The notes: generated by a model not told the origin, from the letters alone. Counted from the first letter of the stretch, positions 6,601 through 14,365 are shown. The stretch is 24,902 nucleotides of DNA from Bacillota bacterium (GCA_023389275.1 JAEWEN010000039.1:1-24902); one strand, 5' to 3'. Translations and numbers: made by a program.

Positions 6601-8424
6601 CTACTTATTTCTTTGAGCTCTCTTTCTTGATGTTGGATCAAGCATTTTCTTTCTCATTCTTACAGTTTGAGGTGTTACCTCAACTAGCTCATCACTTGAA
6701 ATAAACTCTAAAGATTGCTCTAGTGTTAAATCAAGAGCTGGAACAAGTCTTAATGCTTCATCTGCACCAGATGATCTCATGTTTGTTGCTTGTTTTTTCT
6801 TACATACGTTAACATCTATATCATCTGCTCTTGAACAAACTCCAACTATCATTCCTTGATATACAGGAGTTCCTGGCTCTACAAACATAGTTCCTCTATC
6901 TTGAGCATTAAATAATCCATAAGTTACAGCTTCCCCTGTTTCAAATGCAACAAGTGCTCCTCTATTTCTTTCTGGAATATCTCCTTTAGATACTTCATAT
7001 CCTTCAAATACATGGTTCATTATACCGTTACCTTTAGTATCAGTCATAAACTCACTTCTGTATCCTATAAGTCCTCTTGCTGGGATTTTAAACTCTAATC
7101 TAACATAACCATTTACAGCTGATGTCATGTTTGTCATTTCAGCTTTTCTTTGTCCTAGCTTTTCCATAACAACACCCATAAATTCTTCTGGAACGTCTAT
7201 TGTTAAGTTTTCTATAGGCTCGCACTTAACTCCATCAATTTCTTTAAATATAACAGTAGGTCTTGAAACTTGAAACTCATATCCTTCTCTTCTCATAGTT
7301 TCTATAAGAACTGAAAGGTGTAGCTCTCCTCTACCTGATACTTTAAATGCATCTGCCTGATCTGTTTCTTCAACTCTAAGACTTACGTTTGTTTCAAGTT
7401 CTTTCATAAGTCTATCTCTTAAATGTCTTGAAGTAACATAATCTCCTTCTTTTCCTGCAAATGGACTATCATTTACGCTAAATGTCATAGAAAGTGTTGG
7501 TTCGTCTATATTTACAAAATCAATAGCTTCAGGTTTTGAACTATCTGCTATAGTTTCTCCTATAGATATATCAGCAATACCTGATATAGCAACTATATCA
7601 CCAGTAGTTGCTTCGTTAACTTCTTCTCTTTTTAGTCCACTAAATGTATAAAGTGTAGCAATCTTACCATTTCTGTTTTTTCCATCTGGATTACAAATTA
7701 CTATTGATTGATTTTTCTTTATTGTTCCTCTTTGAACCTTTCCAACACCTATTCTTCCTACATACTCATTTGAGTCTATAGTTGTAACTAGCATTTGAAG
7801 TGGTTCCTCTGTATTTCCTGTTGGTGCTGGAACATTTTCTATTATTGTTTCAAATAGTGGTTTTAAATCAACAGCTTCATCTTCCATGTTAAGTTTTGCA
7901 ATTCCTGCTTTACCTGATGCGTATACAACTGGGAATTCTAACTGATCATCATCTGCTCCAAGTTCTATAAATAGTTCTAAAACTTCATCAATAACTTCTT
8001 CTGGTCTAGCCCCTGGCTTATCAATTTTATTTATAACAACTATTGGCTTAATTTTTAGTTCAAGAGCTTTTCTTAAAACGAATCTTGTTTGTGGCATTGC
8101 ACCTTCAAAGGCATCAACTAAAAGTACAACCCCATCTACCATTTTAAGTACCCTTTCAACTTCTCCTCCAAAGTCAGCGTGACCAGGAGTGTCTATAATG
8201 TTAATTTTTAAGTCTCCATAAACAACAGCTGTATTTTTAGAAAGTATTGTAATTCCTCTTTCTTTTTCAAGATCATTAGAGTCCATTACCCTTTCGTCTA
8301 CCTTTTCATTTGTTCTAAAAGTTCCACTTTGCTTTAAAAGCTCGTCAACAATTGTAGTTTTACCGTGGTCAACGTGTGCGATTATAGCTATATTTCTAAT
8401 ATTGTCCCTAGTGAAATTTATCAT
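6601..8424 (-). CDS. typA: Ribosome-associated translational GTPase TypA/BipA
   Basis: 607-residue translation-factor GTPase that binds the 70S ribosome and is linked to ribosome assembly and stress adaptation. Motifs are AHVDHGKT (G1, 16-23), a RGITI switch I segment, DTPGHADF (G3) and NKIDKPGARP (G4). EF-G-like domains follow, with the TypA-specific C-terminal stretch RGALVAFETGEAVTYGLFNAQDRG. A longer frame exists from TTG 8436, but that TTG is part of the SD TTGGAGG, so the ATG at 8424, six bases after GGAGG, is the start. It sits alone between a promoter/hairpin region and mltG. Confidence 0.95.
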   Translation of the reverse strand: MINFTRDNIRNIAIIAHVDHGKTTIVDELLKQSGTFRTNEKVDERVMDSNDLEKERGITILSKNTAVVYGDLKINIIDTPGHADFGGEVERVLKMVDGVVLLVDAFEGAMPQTRFVLRKALELKIKPIVVINKIDKPGARPEEVIDEVLELFIELGADDDQLEFPVVYASGKAGIAKLNMEDEAVDLKPLFETIIENVPAPTGNTEEPLQMLVTTIDSNEYVGRIGVGKVQRGTIKKNQSIVICNPDGKNRNGKIATLYTFSGLKREEVNEATTGDIVAISGIADISIGETIADSSKPEAIDFVNIDEPTLSMTFSVNDSPFAGKEGDYVTSRHLRDRLMKELETNVSLRVEETDQADAFKVSGRGELHLSVLIETMRREGYEFQVSRPTVIFKEIDGVKCEPIENLTIDVPEEFMGVVMEKLGQRKAEMTNMTSAVNGYVRLEFKIPARGLIGYRSEFMTDTKGNGIMNHVFEGYEVSKGDIPERNRGALVAFETGEAVTYGLFNAQDRGTMFVEPGTPVYQGMIVGVCSRADDIDVNVCKKKQATNMRSSGADEALRLVPALDLTLEQSLEFISSDELVEVTPQTVRMRKKMLDPTSRKRAQRNK

Positions 8425-8470
8425 AAAAACCTCCAAACCGTTTTTGTTAAAAACTGGAAAATATACTTTT

Positions 8471-8507
8471 TAATAAAATAAGGATACCGCTTATTTGCGG
8501 CATCCTT
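8471..8507 (-). terminator. Terminator-like hairpin between the M48-like gene and typA
   Basis: On the minus strand, AAGGATGCCGC, loop AAATAA, GCGGTATCCTT (one G-U pair) is followed by ATTTTATT. It ends the upstream membrane-protein transcript. The typA promoter predicted at 8541-8512 would start RNA inside the 5' arm, so the same hairpin may also sit at the very 5' end of the typA message. Confidence 0.75.
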
Positions 8508-8511
8508 GCTT

Positions 8512-8541
8512 ATTCTACATTAATTATATATTAATTGTCAA
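8512..8541 (-). promoter_or_regulatory. Candidate typA promoter
   Basis: Minus-strand TTGACA (8541-8536), an 18-base spacer and TAGAAT (8517-8512). It is immediately upstream of the hairpin at 8507-8471. The architecture is identical to that of the DUF1292 promoter at 13933-13904. Confidence 0.55.
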
Positions 8542-8552
8542 TGAAAGTTTAT

Positions 8553-10412
8553 TTACCTGCTTCTAATTATCTTATATTTTTTAATTCTTTGTAAAGGAAT
8601 TTTCTTCCAAAAGTTATCCCCATTTAAGTGGATAACTGTAATATTATCTATGAATATATGACTTTTTATTTCTTCATCTTTTTTCCTTAAAGTCTCTTCC
8701 ATAGTGAAAAAATTCAATTTATAATCTATCCACAATATATAGTGTGGAATTTCTTTATAAACATTTAATTTAAGCTTTGATATATATGCATTTTTTACAA
8801 TTTTTTCTTTTTCAAGAATATTTTTTATATCAACCAAAGTATCCCTTGAAAGATCTATTTTTTCATAATTTAAAGATTTTAGCTTTGGTTTTTCCCTTTC
8901 CTTTAAGCCATTTTTACAAGTTTCACTTGTAACTTTATATAATCTTTCATATTCTGTTACTTTTTCATAGTCTTCTTTTCTAGTATAATAATTTATTATG
9001 TCTGTATATCCTTCAACTGAAGTAAATGGATCAATTTTAACTCCATTTTCTACATATTCAATTCCCTGTGAATTATTTCCCATTAAAAGAAGTTTTCCAA
9101 CTAAATATCTTATTTCACCATTATAAGGAGATGCTATACAAAGTTTTTTACCTTCAATTATTGCAGTATTTACCCCAGAATATTTTTCCCTTAAGTTTAA
9201 ATACTTTTTATAATCTTTTTCGTCTAAATTATATGTAGAAAAATCTCTGCAAAGCCTTTCATAGTAAGCTTTTTCCTTAAGTACCTCCTCTGAAATACTA
9301 TTCCATTCTTTCTCACTTTCTTTAAACCAAATGTTGTTAAATTTGTTTAGTATTTTTTCAAAATTACTTCCAAGTATTCTTGAAGAATTATCTCCAAATT
9401 CATATTGAAATTCATCTATATTATAATTCATATTTTCTACTCTTTGTAGTGGAGAAGCAATGTATTCAATATCTTCTTTATCATATGATTTAATTATTCT
9501 TATAGCTTCGACAATATCTCTTCCACTTATATTTTCATTTAAATACTCATTCATGTAGCTAAAAGCTTTTTTAGAAGGATTTCCTGTTTCTAATATTTCT
9601 TTTTCTAACTTTTTCATAAAAATGCTTTCTACTAAATAACTATGAACATATTTTTTTAATATATTATTACAAAGAGTATTTTCCTCATAATTTTCTAAAA
9701 ATACTTTATCACATTCTAGTGATATTTCCTTTATAGCTATATAAGCAGCTTTTTTATAGTAATTGTAAAATAATTTTAAAAATGGAGACAAAAATACTTT
9801 AAATATGAAATTCTTTTTTACTATGCTTTTTTCTTCATCAAAAATATTTTTAAGCTTTAAATAAGTATTTCTAATTGACCTGCTTTTTCTTGAAATTCTT
9901 TTAGAGCTTTTACATATATTATAAGCTATAAGAGTTTCAAGCTCTTTTTCACTAAAACCTAGCAAAATAGGCAAACCAATTAAAAGGGAATTATTTCTTT
10001 TTCCCCAAATTCCAAACTTATATTGTGTAACTATATTAACTCTACATTTATCTATAATAACTATATTATTTATTTTAACTCCATTAAAATCCTTAGTTAA
10101 ATTATTTACTATTTCCCATATTTTTTTATAATCTTCTTTTAAATAAAGTCCCTTTATTCTTAAATTTTTAATAAACATTATATTAAATAATGAAATTATA
10201 GTAGCTATTAAAGCTAGTCCTAATATAATAAACCTAGTTATTGAAAATTCCGATACATATAGGTACGAAAAAAATAGTATAGAAATGCTAAGTAAAAATA
10301 CTATACATGCTATATATATTAACCCACTAACTTTACTTAACATATAACATATATTTTTATACCTTGAAGGTTTATCTTTATAAATCTTTCTTAACCTTTT
10401 TATAGAAAACAT
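8553..10412 (-). CDS. Membrane protein resembling M48 peptidase with a lost zinc site
   Basis: 619-residue protein without a certain assignment. Two hydrophobic segments (about 29-52 and 57-83) precede a cytosolic-type domain that follows the M48 (HtpX/Ste24-like) pattern: INNIVIIDKCRVNIVTQY (114-131), then SLLIGLPILLGFSEKELETLIAYNICKSSKR (142-172). M48 enzymes carry HExxH after the LSxxELEAVLA-like helix; here that position reads YNICK (164-168), so two zinc ligands and the catalytic Glu are gone. A downstream SLECDKVF (231-238) still resembles the third-ligand ExxxD helix. Residues about 445-488 look TPR-like. The likely role is non-catalytic; the function is unknown. The SD is AGGTGG. It lies behind the rnjA terminator with no clear promoter, so readthrough is likely. 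The M48 relation is judged by eye. Confidence 0.7.
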   Translation of the reverse strand: MFSIKRLRKIYKDKPSRYKNICYMLSKVSGLIYIACIVFLLSISILFFSYLYVSEFSITRFIILGLALIATIISLFNIMFIKNLRIKGLYLKEDYKKIWEIVNNLTKDFNGVKINNIVIIDKCRVNIVTQYKFGIWGKRNNSLLIGLPILLGFSEKELETLIAYNICKSSKRISRKSRSIRNTYLKLKNIFDEEKSIVKKNFIFKVFLSPFLKLFYNYYKKAAYIAIKEISLECDKVFLENYEENTLCNNILKKYVHSYLVESIFMKKLEKEILETGNPSKKAFSYMNEYLNENISGRDIVEAIRIIKSYDKEDIEYIASPLQRVENMNYNIDEFQYEFGDNSSRILGSNFEKILNKFNNIWFKESEKEWNSISEEVLKEKAYYERLCRDFSTYNLDEKDYKKYLNLREKYSGVNTAIIEGKKLCIASPYNGEIRYLVGKLLLMGNNSQGIEYVENGVKIDPFTSVEGYTDIINYYTRKEDYEKVTEYERLYKVTSETCKNGLKEREKPKLKSLNYEKIDLSRDTLVDIKNILEKEKIVKNAYISKLKLNVYKEIPHYILWIDYKLNFFTMEETLRKKDEEIKSHIFIDNITVIHLNGDNFWKKIPLQRIKKYKIIRSR

Positions 10413-10447
10413 TTATTTTTCCACCTTTTTCTTAGTATACTTAATAT

Positions 10448-10474
10448 AAAAAAACCCCCTTAAGGGGATTTTTT
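10448..10474 (-). terminator. Intrinsic terminator at the end of rnjA
   Basis: On the minus strand, AAAAAATCCCC, loop TTAA, GGGGGTTTTTTT. It overlaps the rnjA stop codon. The next gene starts 36 bases beyond it. Confidence 0.85.
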
Positions 10475-12137
10475 ATATCTCCATTATAATAGGGAGTATC
10501 ATTGGTTTTCTCTTAGTTTTTTGATATAGGTAATCTCTTAACTCATCTCTTATATTAGCTTTTAAAGCTGACCACTCTCTTATTTGATTTTCAAGGCAAG
10601 TTTCTAAACAATTTTTAACAATAACCTTTGCCTCATCCATCAAATGTTCTGACTCTCTAACATAAACAAATCCTCTTGATATAATATCAGGACCTGCAAT
10701 AACTTTCCCACTTTGTCTGTCAATAGTAACAACTACAGTTAATATTCCGTCTTGTGAAAGATGCTTTCTATCTCTTAAAACTATGTTTCCAACATCTCCT
10801 ACACCTAATCCATCTACTAGTACCTGTCCTGATGCAACGCTTCCACTTACCCTAGCACTATCTCTAGTAAGTTCTAATATCTGTCCTAGCTCTGGAATAA
10901 ATACGTTTGACTTTTTCATACCCATTTTTTGTGCTAAAATAGCGTGTTGCTTTAAGTGACGATATTCTCCATGCACTGGCATAAAAAACTTAGGTTTTGC
11001 AATAGAATGAACAAGCTTTAACTCTTCTTGGAAAGCATGTCCTGACACATGAACATGTGCAATAGATTCATATATAACATTTGCACCTTTTTTGAAAAGT
11101 TGATTAATTACTTTTGATATAAGTTTTTCATTTCCTGGTATTGGTGACGCTGAAATTATAACTAAATCTCCTTCAATTATATCTACTTTTCTATGTTCAG
11201 AATTACTCATTCTAGCAAGAGCTGACATAGGTTCACCTTGGCTACCTGTTGTAATTATAACTATTTTATTTTTTGAATACTTGCCAATATCATCTATGCT
11301 TACAAACATTTCATCAGGCCCTTGTAAGTATCCAAGTGTTCTTGCAACTTCAACTATGTTCTCTATACTTCTTCCAGATATAGCTACTTTTCTTCTATAC
11401 TTATAAGCTGCATCTAGTATTTGTTGTATTCTATGTACGTTTGATGCAAAACTAGCAACTATAATTCTTCCTGTAGCTTCTGAAAAAATTCTTGTAAAAG
11501 TTTCTCCTACAACTTTTTCAGATATAGTACTTCCTGGTCTTTCAACATTTGTACTATCTGCCATTAATAAAAGTATTCCTTTTTTGCTAAGCTCTGCATA
11601 TCTTCCAAGGTCCATTACATCTCCATTTATAGGGGTATAGTCTACCTTAAAGTCTCCTGTATGAAGAAGTATACCTGCTGGAGTATTAATTGCAAGAGAA
11701 CAAGAATCTGGTATACTGTGATTGTTTCTTATAAACTCAACACTTATTTCGTCAAAGCTTATAATATCTCTTTGATTTACTACCTTCAATGTAGATGAGC
11801 TTAATAACCCGTGTTCCTTAAGCTTTATTTCTATCATTCCAATAGTAAGTCTAGTTCCATATACCGGCACATTTAACTGCTTTAAGAAGTATGGTAGTGC
11901 TCCTATATGGTCTTCGTGTCCGTGTGTTAATACTATTCCTTTAACTTTATCCTTATTTTTAATTAAATAAGTTATGTCTGGTATTACTATATCAACACCG
12001 AACATTTCTTCATCTGGGAACATAAGTCCACAATCAATAACTACTATCTCATTTTTAGTTTCGATTATAGTCATATTTTTCCCAATTTCGTTAACTCCAC
12101 CAAGAGGAATAACTTTTACTTTCTCTTTTCTACTCAA
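10473..12137 (-). CDS. rnjA: Ribonuclease J
   Basis: Metallo-beta-lactamase/beta-CASP ribonuclease of 554 residues with 5'-to-3' exonuclease and endonuclease activity in mRNA decay and rRNA processing. Motifs are LTHGHEDHIGALPY with His72, His74, Asp76 and His77, then NHSIPDS, LHTGDFKVD, ADSTNVERPGSTISE and PVHGEYRHL, and a C-terminal domain ending in KRKPMILPIIMEI. The length matches RNase J1 (about 555). The only start with an SD (AAGGAGGG, eight bases away) is TTG 12137; no in-frame ATG is near. SD and start lie in a hairpin (12133-12159), pointing to translational control. The Fur/PerR gene is 79 bases upstream. If the genome has two RNase J genes this could be either. Confidence 0.93.
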   Translation of the reverse strand: MSRKEKVKVIPLGGVNEIGKNMTIIETKNEIVVIDCGLMFPDEEMFGVDIVIPDITYLIKNKDKVKGIVLTHGHEDHIGALPYFLKQLNVPVYGTRLTIGMIEIKLKEHGLLSSSTLKVVNQRDIISFDEISVEFIRNNHSIPDSCSLAINTPAGILLHTGDFKVDYTPINGDVMDLGRYAELSKKGILLLMADSTNVERPGSTISEKVVGETFTRIFSEATGRIIVASFASNVHRIQQILDAAYKYRRKVAISGRSIENIVEVARTLGYLQGPDEMFVSIDDIGKYSKNKIVIITTGSQGEPMSALARMSNSEHRKVDIIEGDLVIISASPIPGNEKLISKVINQLFKKGANVIYESIAHVHVSGHAFQEELKLVHSIAKPKFFMPVHGEYRHLKQHAILAQKMGMKKSNVFIPELGQILELTRDSARVSGSVASGQVLVDGLGVGDVGNIVLRDRKHLSQDGILTVVVTIDRQSGKVIAGPDIISRGFVYVRESEHLMDEAKVIVKNCLETCLENQIREWSALKANIRDELRDYLYQKTKRKPMILPIIMEI

Positions 12138-12159
12138 ATATAAACCCTCCTTATTTGAG
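12133..12159 (-). promoter_or_regulatory. Hairpin holding the rnjA SD in its loop and the TTG start in its stem
   Basis: RNA order: CTCAAATA (12159-12152), loop AGGAGGGTTTA (12151-12141), TATTTGAG (12140-12133). The arms are perfect 8-bp complements. The SD is wholly in the loop and the start TTG (12137-12135) is in the 3' arm. Confidence 0.5.
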
Positions 12160-12216
12160 TTAACCGATCACCTATATAATAAAATCATACTTTTAAAGTA
12201 TAATGTTTATACTAAT

Positions 12217-12672
12217 TTATTTTTTCTCAGAACATTTTTTACATATTCCGTAAAACTTTACATCGTGATTTGTTATTTTAAAACTATACTTAGTTTCTAC
12301 CTTATTTTCAAGACTTTCAAGTAAAACATCTTCCACTTCTTCAACAACACCACATATATTACATATTAAATGATGGTGCTGATGTGGATGGTCTGCTTGA
12401 ACAAGCTCATATCTATTACATCCATCATCAAAATTAAGCTTACAAACTACACCTATTTTTTCTAAAAGCTGTAGCGTTCTATAAACAGTTGCAAGCCCTA
12501 TTTCAGGACAGTCTTTTTTAACTATATCATAAACCTCTTCTGTGGAAAGGTGTTTGCCTTCACTCTCAATAACAACATCTAGTACTGCTCTTCTTTGGGG
12601 TGTAAGCTTATAACCCTTTGATTTCATTTGTTCTTTTAATGCATTATATTCTTCATTAGAAAATATAGTCAT
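12217..12672 (-). CDS. Fur-family metal-dependent repressor, possibly PerR
   Basis: 151-residue DNA-binding regulator. The winged helix has LTPQRRAVL (23-31) and the recognition helix ATVYRTLQLL (61-70). Metal ligands are His41, Glu89, the cluster HPHQHHH (95-101), structural-zinc cysteines Cys104/Cys107 and Cys144/Cys147, and His136. Where B. subtilis PerR has its regulatory aspartates 85 and 104, this protein has glutamates (NRYEL; VVEEVE), which is Fur-like. The promoter nevertheless carries a PerR-type box, so the paralogue stays open between PerR and Fur; Zur is less likely. A longer frame begins at TTG 12687, but the SD AGAGGTG stands directly before ATG 12672. It is followed by rnjA, an order known in other clostridia. 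Confidence 0.9.
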   Translation of the reverse strand: MTIFSNEEYNALKEQMKSKGYKLTPQRRAVLDVVIESEGKHLSTEEVYDIVKKDCPEIGLATVYRTLQLLEKIGVVCKLNFDDGCNRYELVQADHPHQHHHLICNICGVVEEVEDVLLESLENKVETKYSFKITNHDVKFYGICKKCSEKK

Positions 12673-12693
12673 ATTTACACCTCTCAAAATTAA

Positions 12694-12708
12694 TTCTAAT
12701 TATTATAA
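12694..12708 (-). promoter_or_regulatory. PerR-type operator
   Basis: The minus strand reads TTATAATAATTAGAA, matching the PerR consensus TTATAATNATTATAA except for one base. It matches the Fur 7-1-7 consensus TGATAATNATTATCA less well (three mismatches). It starts at the last base of the -10 of the regulator's own promoter and covers the probable start point, as expected for autorepression. Confidence 0.7.
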
Positions 12709-12736
12709 TCATACATTTACTGATGATGAATGTCAA
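12708..12736 (-). promoter_or_regulatory. Promoter of the Fur/PerR gene
   Basis: Minus-strand TTGACA (12736-12731), a 17-base spacer and TATGAT (12713-12708): 11 of 12 consensus bases at ideal spacing. It is overlapped downstream by the PerR-type box. Confidence 0.8.
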
Positions 12737-12852
12737 GTAATAATCAAGTGAAAACTTTCCTCTTTTGAAAATATTTTTCAAAAACAATTATTTTCTCTTA
12801 ATATAAGTTTCTATATTCATGTCTATAATTCCTACTTGAAAATTAATATTTT

Positions 12853-13545
12853 TTAAAATTCAAAATAGTATGGTATTTCTTCATAGATTTCTATACTATT
12901 TTCTTTTATTATTGTTTTATATACATGAAAATCTATTCCACTATCTAAAGCTTTTTTAAGCTTTAAACCAAATTCACTATCAATTTTATAGTTTGGAGTA
13001 AATTCAGTTATATAGTCCATAAACCCTATAATAACAATTGCTCCATTAAATCCATTATTTTTTGCATCAATAAGTTCATCTATATGCTTTCTACCTCTTG
13101 ATGTTGGTGCATCTGGAAATTTTAAAATCCCATTTTCTTCATATGTTCCACATTTTACTTCTACAAAACAGTTTTCATTTCCTGTTATTAAAAAATCAAA
13201 TCTACTATTTTTATATGTTACTTCTCTTTGTAGTTTTCCTTTTATCCAATTTATCTTTCCATTTTTAAATGCATCTTCAAAAACATTATTTGCAAGAGCA
13301 GACTTTATACATATTAAATTGTCTCTCTTTTTAACAAACATTAAAGAATATTTTGTTTTTCTTTTAGGATTATCTGACTTTTGAAGTATAACCTCTACAC
13401 CTTCTGTTAGCATTTCAGACATTCTTCCAGTGTTTGCAACATGAGCGATTTCTATTTTACCATTAACTAAAACTTCAGCTTCAAACCTATTAGGTCTTTT
13501 TATAAAAATACCTTTAACTTTTTCTCCACCTATTTCAACTGCCAT
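12853..13545 (-). CDS. sfsA: SfsA family nuclease
   Basis: 230-residue SfsA protein, first named for sugar fermentation stimulation and now classed as a DNA/RNA-binding nuclease. The OB-like N-terminal part contains FIKRPNRFEAEV and HVANTGRMSEML (35-46). The PD-(D/E)XK core is visible as RFDFLI (Asp117) and FVEVK (Glu129, Lys131), followed by FPDAPTSRGRKHIDEL. The length is normal. SD TAGGAGG, ATG 13545. The DUF1292 terminator lies directly upstream and leaves no room for a separate promoter, so expression likely depends on readthrough. No GC-rich terminator follows; the space to the next gene (12688-12852) holds the regulator promoter and an AT-rich 9-bp inverted repeat, TTTTGAAAA/TTTTCAAAA (12763-12783). 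Confidence 0.9.
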   Translation of the reverse strand: MAVEIGGEKVKGIFIKRPNRFEAEVLVNGKIEIAHVANTGRMSEMLTEGVEVILQKSDNPKRKTKYSLMFVKKRDNLICIKSALANNVFEDAFKNGKINWIKGKLQREVTYKNSRFDFLITGNENCFVEVKCGTYEENGILKFPDAPTSRGRKHIDELIDAKNNGFNGAIVIIGFMDYITEFTPNYKIDSEFGLKLKKALDSGIDFHVYKTIIKENSIEIYEEIPYYFEF

Positions 13546-13560
13546 AAATTCCTCCTAAAA

Positions 13561-13587
13561 TAAAAAACCTCCTAAAAAGGAGGTTTT
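13561..13587 (-). terminator. Intrinsic terminator between the DUF1292 gene and sfsA
   Basis: On the minus strand, AAAACCTCCT, loop TTTT, AGGAGGTTTT continues as TTATTTT. The sfsA SD (AGGAGG) follows immediately. Confidence 0.85.
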
Positions 13588-13590
13588 AAA

Positions 13591-13869
13591 TTATTCTTCG
13601 TCTTCAAAGTCTTGTGTATCTAGCCACTCTTGATATACTTCTGCTACTTTGTCGAATTCAGCATCATCTTCTACTACTTCAAGAATATCTGAACCAGTTT
13701 CATCTTGTCCTATTCTAAATACAACAGCTGAATCTTCTTCTTCTCCAGCTTCTATATCATATAGAACAGCGTATTCTGTATCTTCAACTTTAAGCACAGT
13801 TATAATCTCAAAATCTCTTTCTACACCTTCTTCATCAGTAAGACTTATGATGTTTGTATTTTCTTCCAT
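13591..13869 (-). CDS. DUF1292 family protein (YrzB-like)
   Basis: 92-residue acidic protein of the DUF1292 family, whose function is unknown. The sequence alternates short beta-strands with acidic turns (NIISLTDEEGVERDFEIITVL, AVLYDIEAGEEEDSAVVFRI) and ends DTQDFEDEE. It occurs beside ruvX in many Firmicutes (yrzB in B. subtilis). A longer frame from ATG 13905 exists, but that codon overlaps the predicted -10 box, and AGAGGTG precedes ATG 13869, so the shorter form is chosen. It has its own promoter and terminator. Confidence 0.88.
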   Translation of the reverse strand: MEENTNIISLTDEEGVERDFEIITVLKVEDTEYAVLYDIEAGEEEDSAVVFRIGQDETGSDILEVVEDDAEFDKVAEVYQEWLDTQDFEDEE

Positions 13870-13903
13870 GTGAAACACCTCTATTTCTTTGATTATATTA
13901 ACC

Positions 13904-13933
13904 ATTCTAATGTTTTATTGCATGTTTTGTCAA
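13904..13933 (-). promoter_or_regulatory. Promoter of the DUF1292 gene
   Basis: Minus-strand TTGACA (13933-13928), an 18-base spacer and TAGAAT (13909-13904), in the ruvX/DUF1292 gap. It predicts a leader of about 28 bases before ATG 13869. Confidence 0.6.
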
Positions 13934-13939
13934 CTTAAT

Positions 13940-14353
13940 CTATTTAGAGTTTCTATCTAAATAGGTTTGAAGAATATAAGTTGCTGCTACTGTATCTACA
14001 ACTTTCTTTCTTTTCTTTCTTGACATGTCTGCTTCTATTAAGGTTCTTTGAGCAGCTGCAGTAGTTAGTCTTTCATCTTCTAAAATAACTTCTATTCCTG
14101 TTTTATTTTTAATATGCTTTGCAAAATCAAGACTTCTTTCTCCTGCTTCTCCAATAGTACCATTCATATTTTTAGGCATTCCTAAAACTATTTTCTCTAC
14201 ACTATATTCATTTATAAGAAGCTTTATTTCTTCTATATCTTTTTTAAGCCCTACTCTTTGAATAGTTTTTACACCTTGTGCCGTCCATCCTAAAGGATCG
14301 CTTACAGCAACTCCAATAGTTTTTGTTCCAAGGTCTAATCCCATTATTCTCAT
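13940..14353 (-). CDS. ruvX: RuvX/YqgF family RNase H-like nuclease
   Basis: 137-residue protein of the YqgF fold, described as a putative Holliday junction resolvase and implicated in 16S rRNA 5' maturation in some bacteria. The acidic active site is visible: Asp7 in MGLDLGTKTIGVAVSD, Glu92/Glu94 in LEDERLTTAAA and Asp120 in KKVVDTVAATYILQTYL. GMPKNMNGT (58-66) is also typical. The SD is AAGGAGATATTT before ATG. It follows ireB after a short hairpin region and is part of the conserved alaS-ireB-ruvX-DUF1292 series. Confidence 0.93.
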   Translation of the reverse strand: MRIMGLDLGTKTIGVAVSDPLGWTAQGVKTIQRVGLKKDIEEIKLLINEYSVEKIVLGMPKNMNGTIGEAGERSLDFAKHIKNKTGIEVILEDERLTTAAAQRTLIEADMSRKKRKKVVDTVAATYILQTYLDRNSK

Positions 14354-14365
14354 AAATATCTCCTT

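Noticed and set aside
8425..8436. Extended TypA start at TTG 8436
   Set aside because: The TTG is part of the TTGGAGG SD for ATG 8424, and relatives start near MINFTRDNIRN.
12187..12201. ATACTTTTAAAGTAT palindrome between the Fur/PerR gene and rnjA
   Set aside because: Short, purely AT-rich apart from one C-G pair, and not placed relative to a recognisable promoter; it could be chance.
12217..12672. Naming the Fur-family gene perR outright
   Set aside because: The box favours PerR but the regulatory metal residues look Fur-like, so no symbol was given.
13870..13905. Extended DUF1292 start at ATG 13905
   Set aside because: The codon overlaps the predicted -10 box, so it would not be in the message; ATG 13869 has a good SD.
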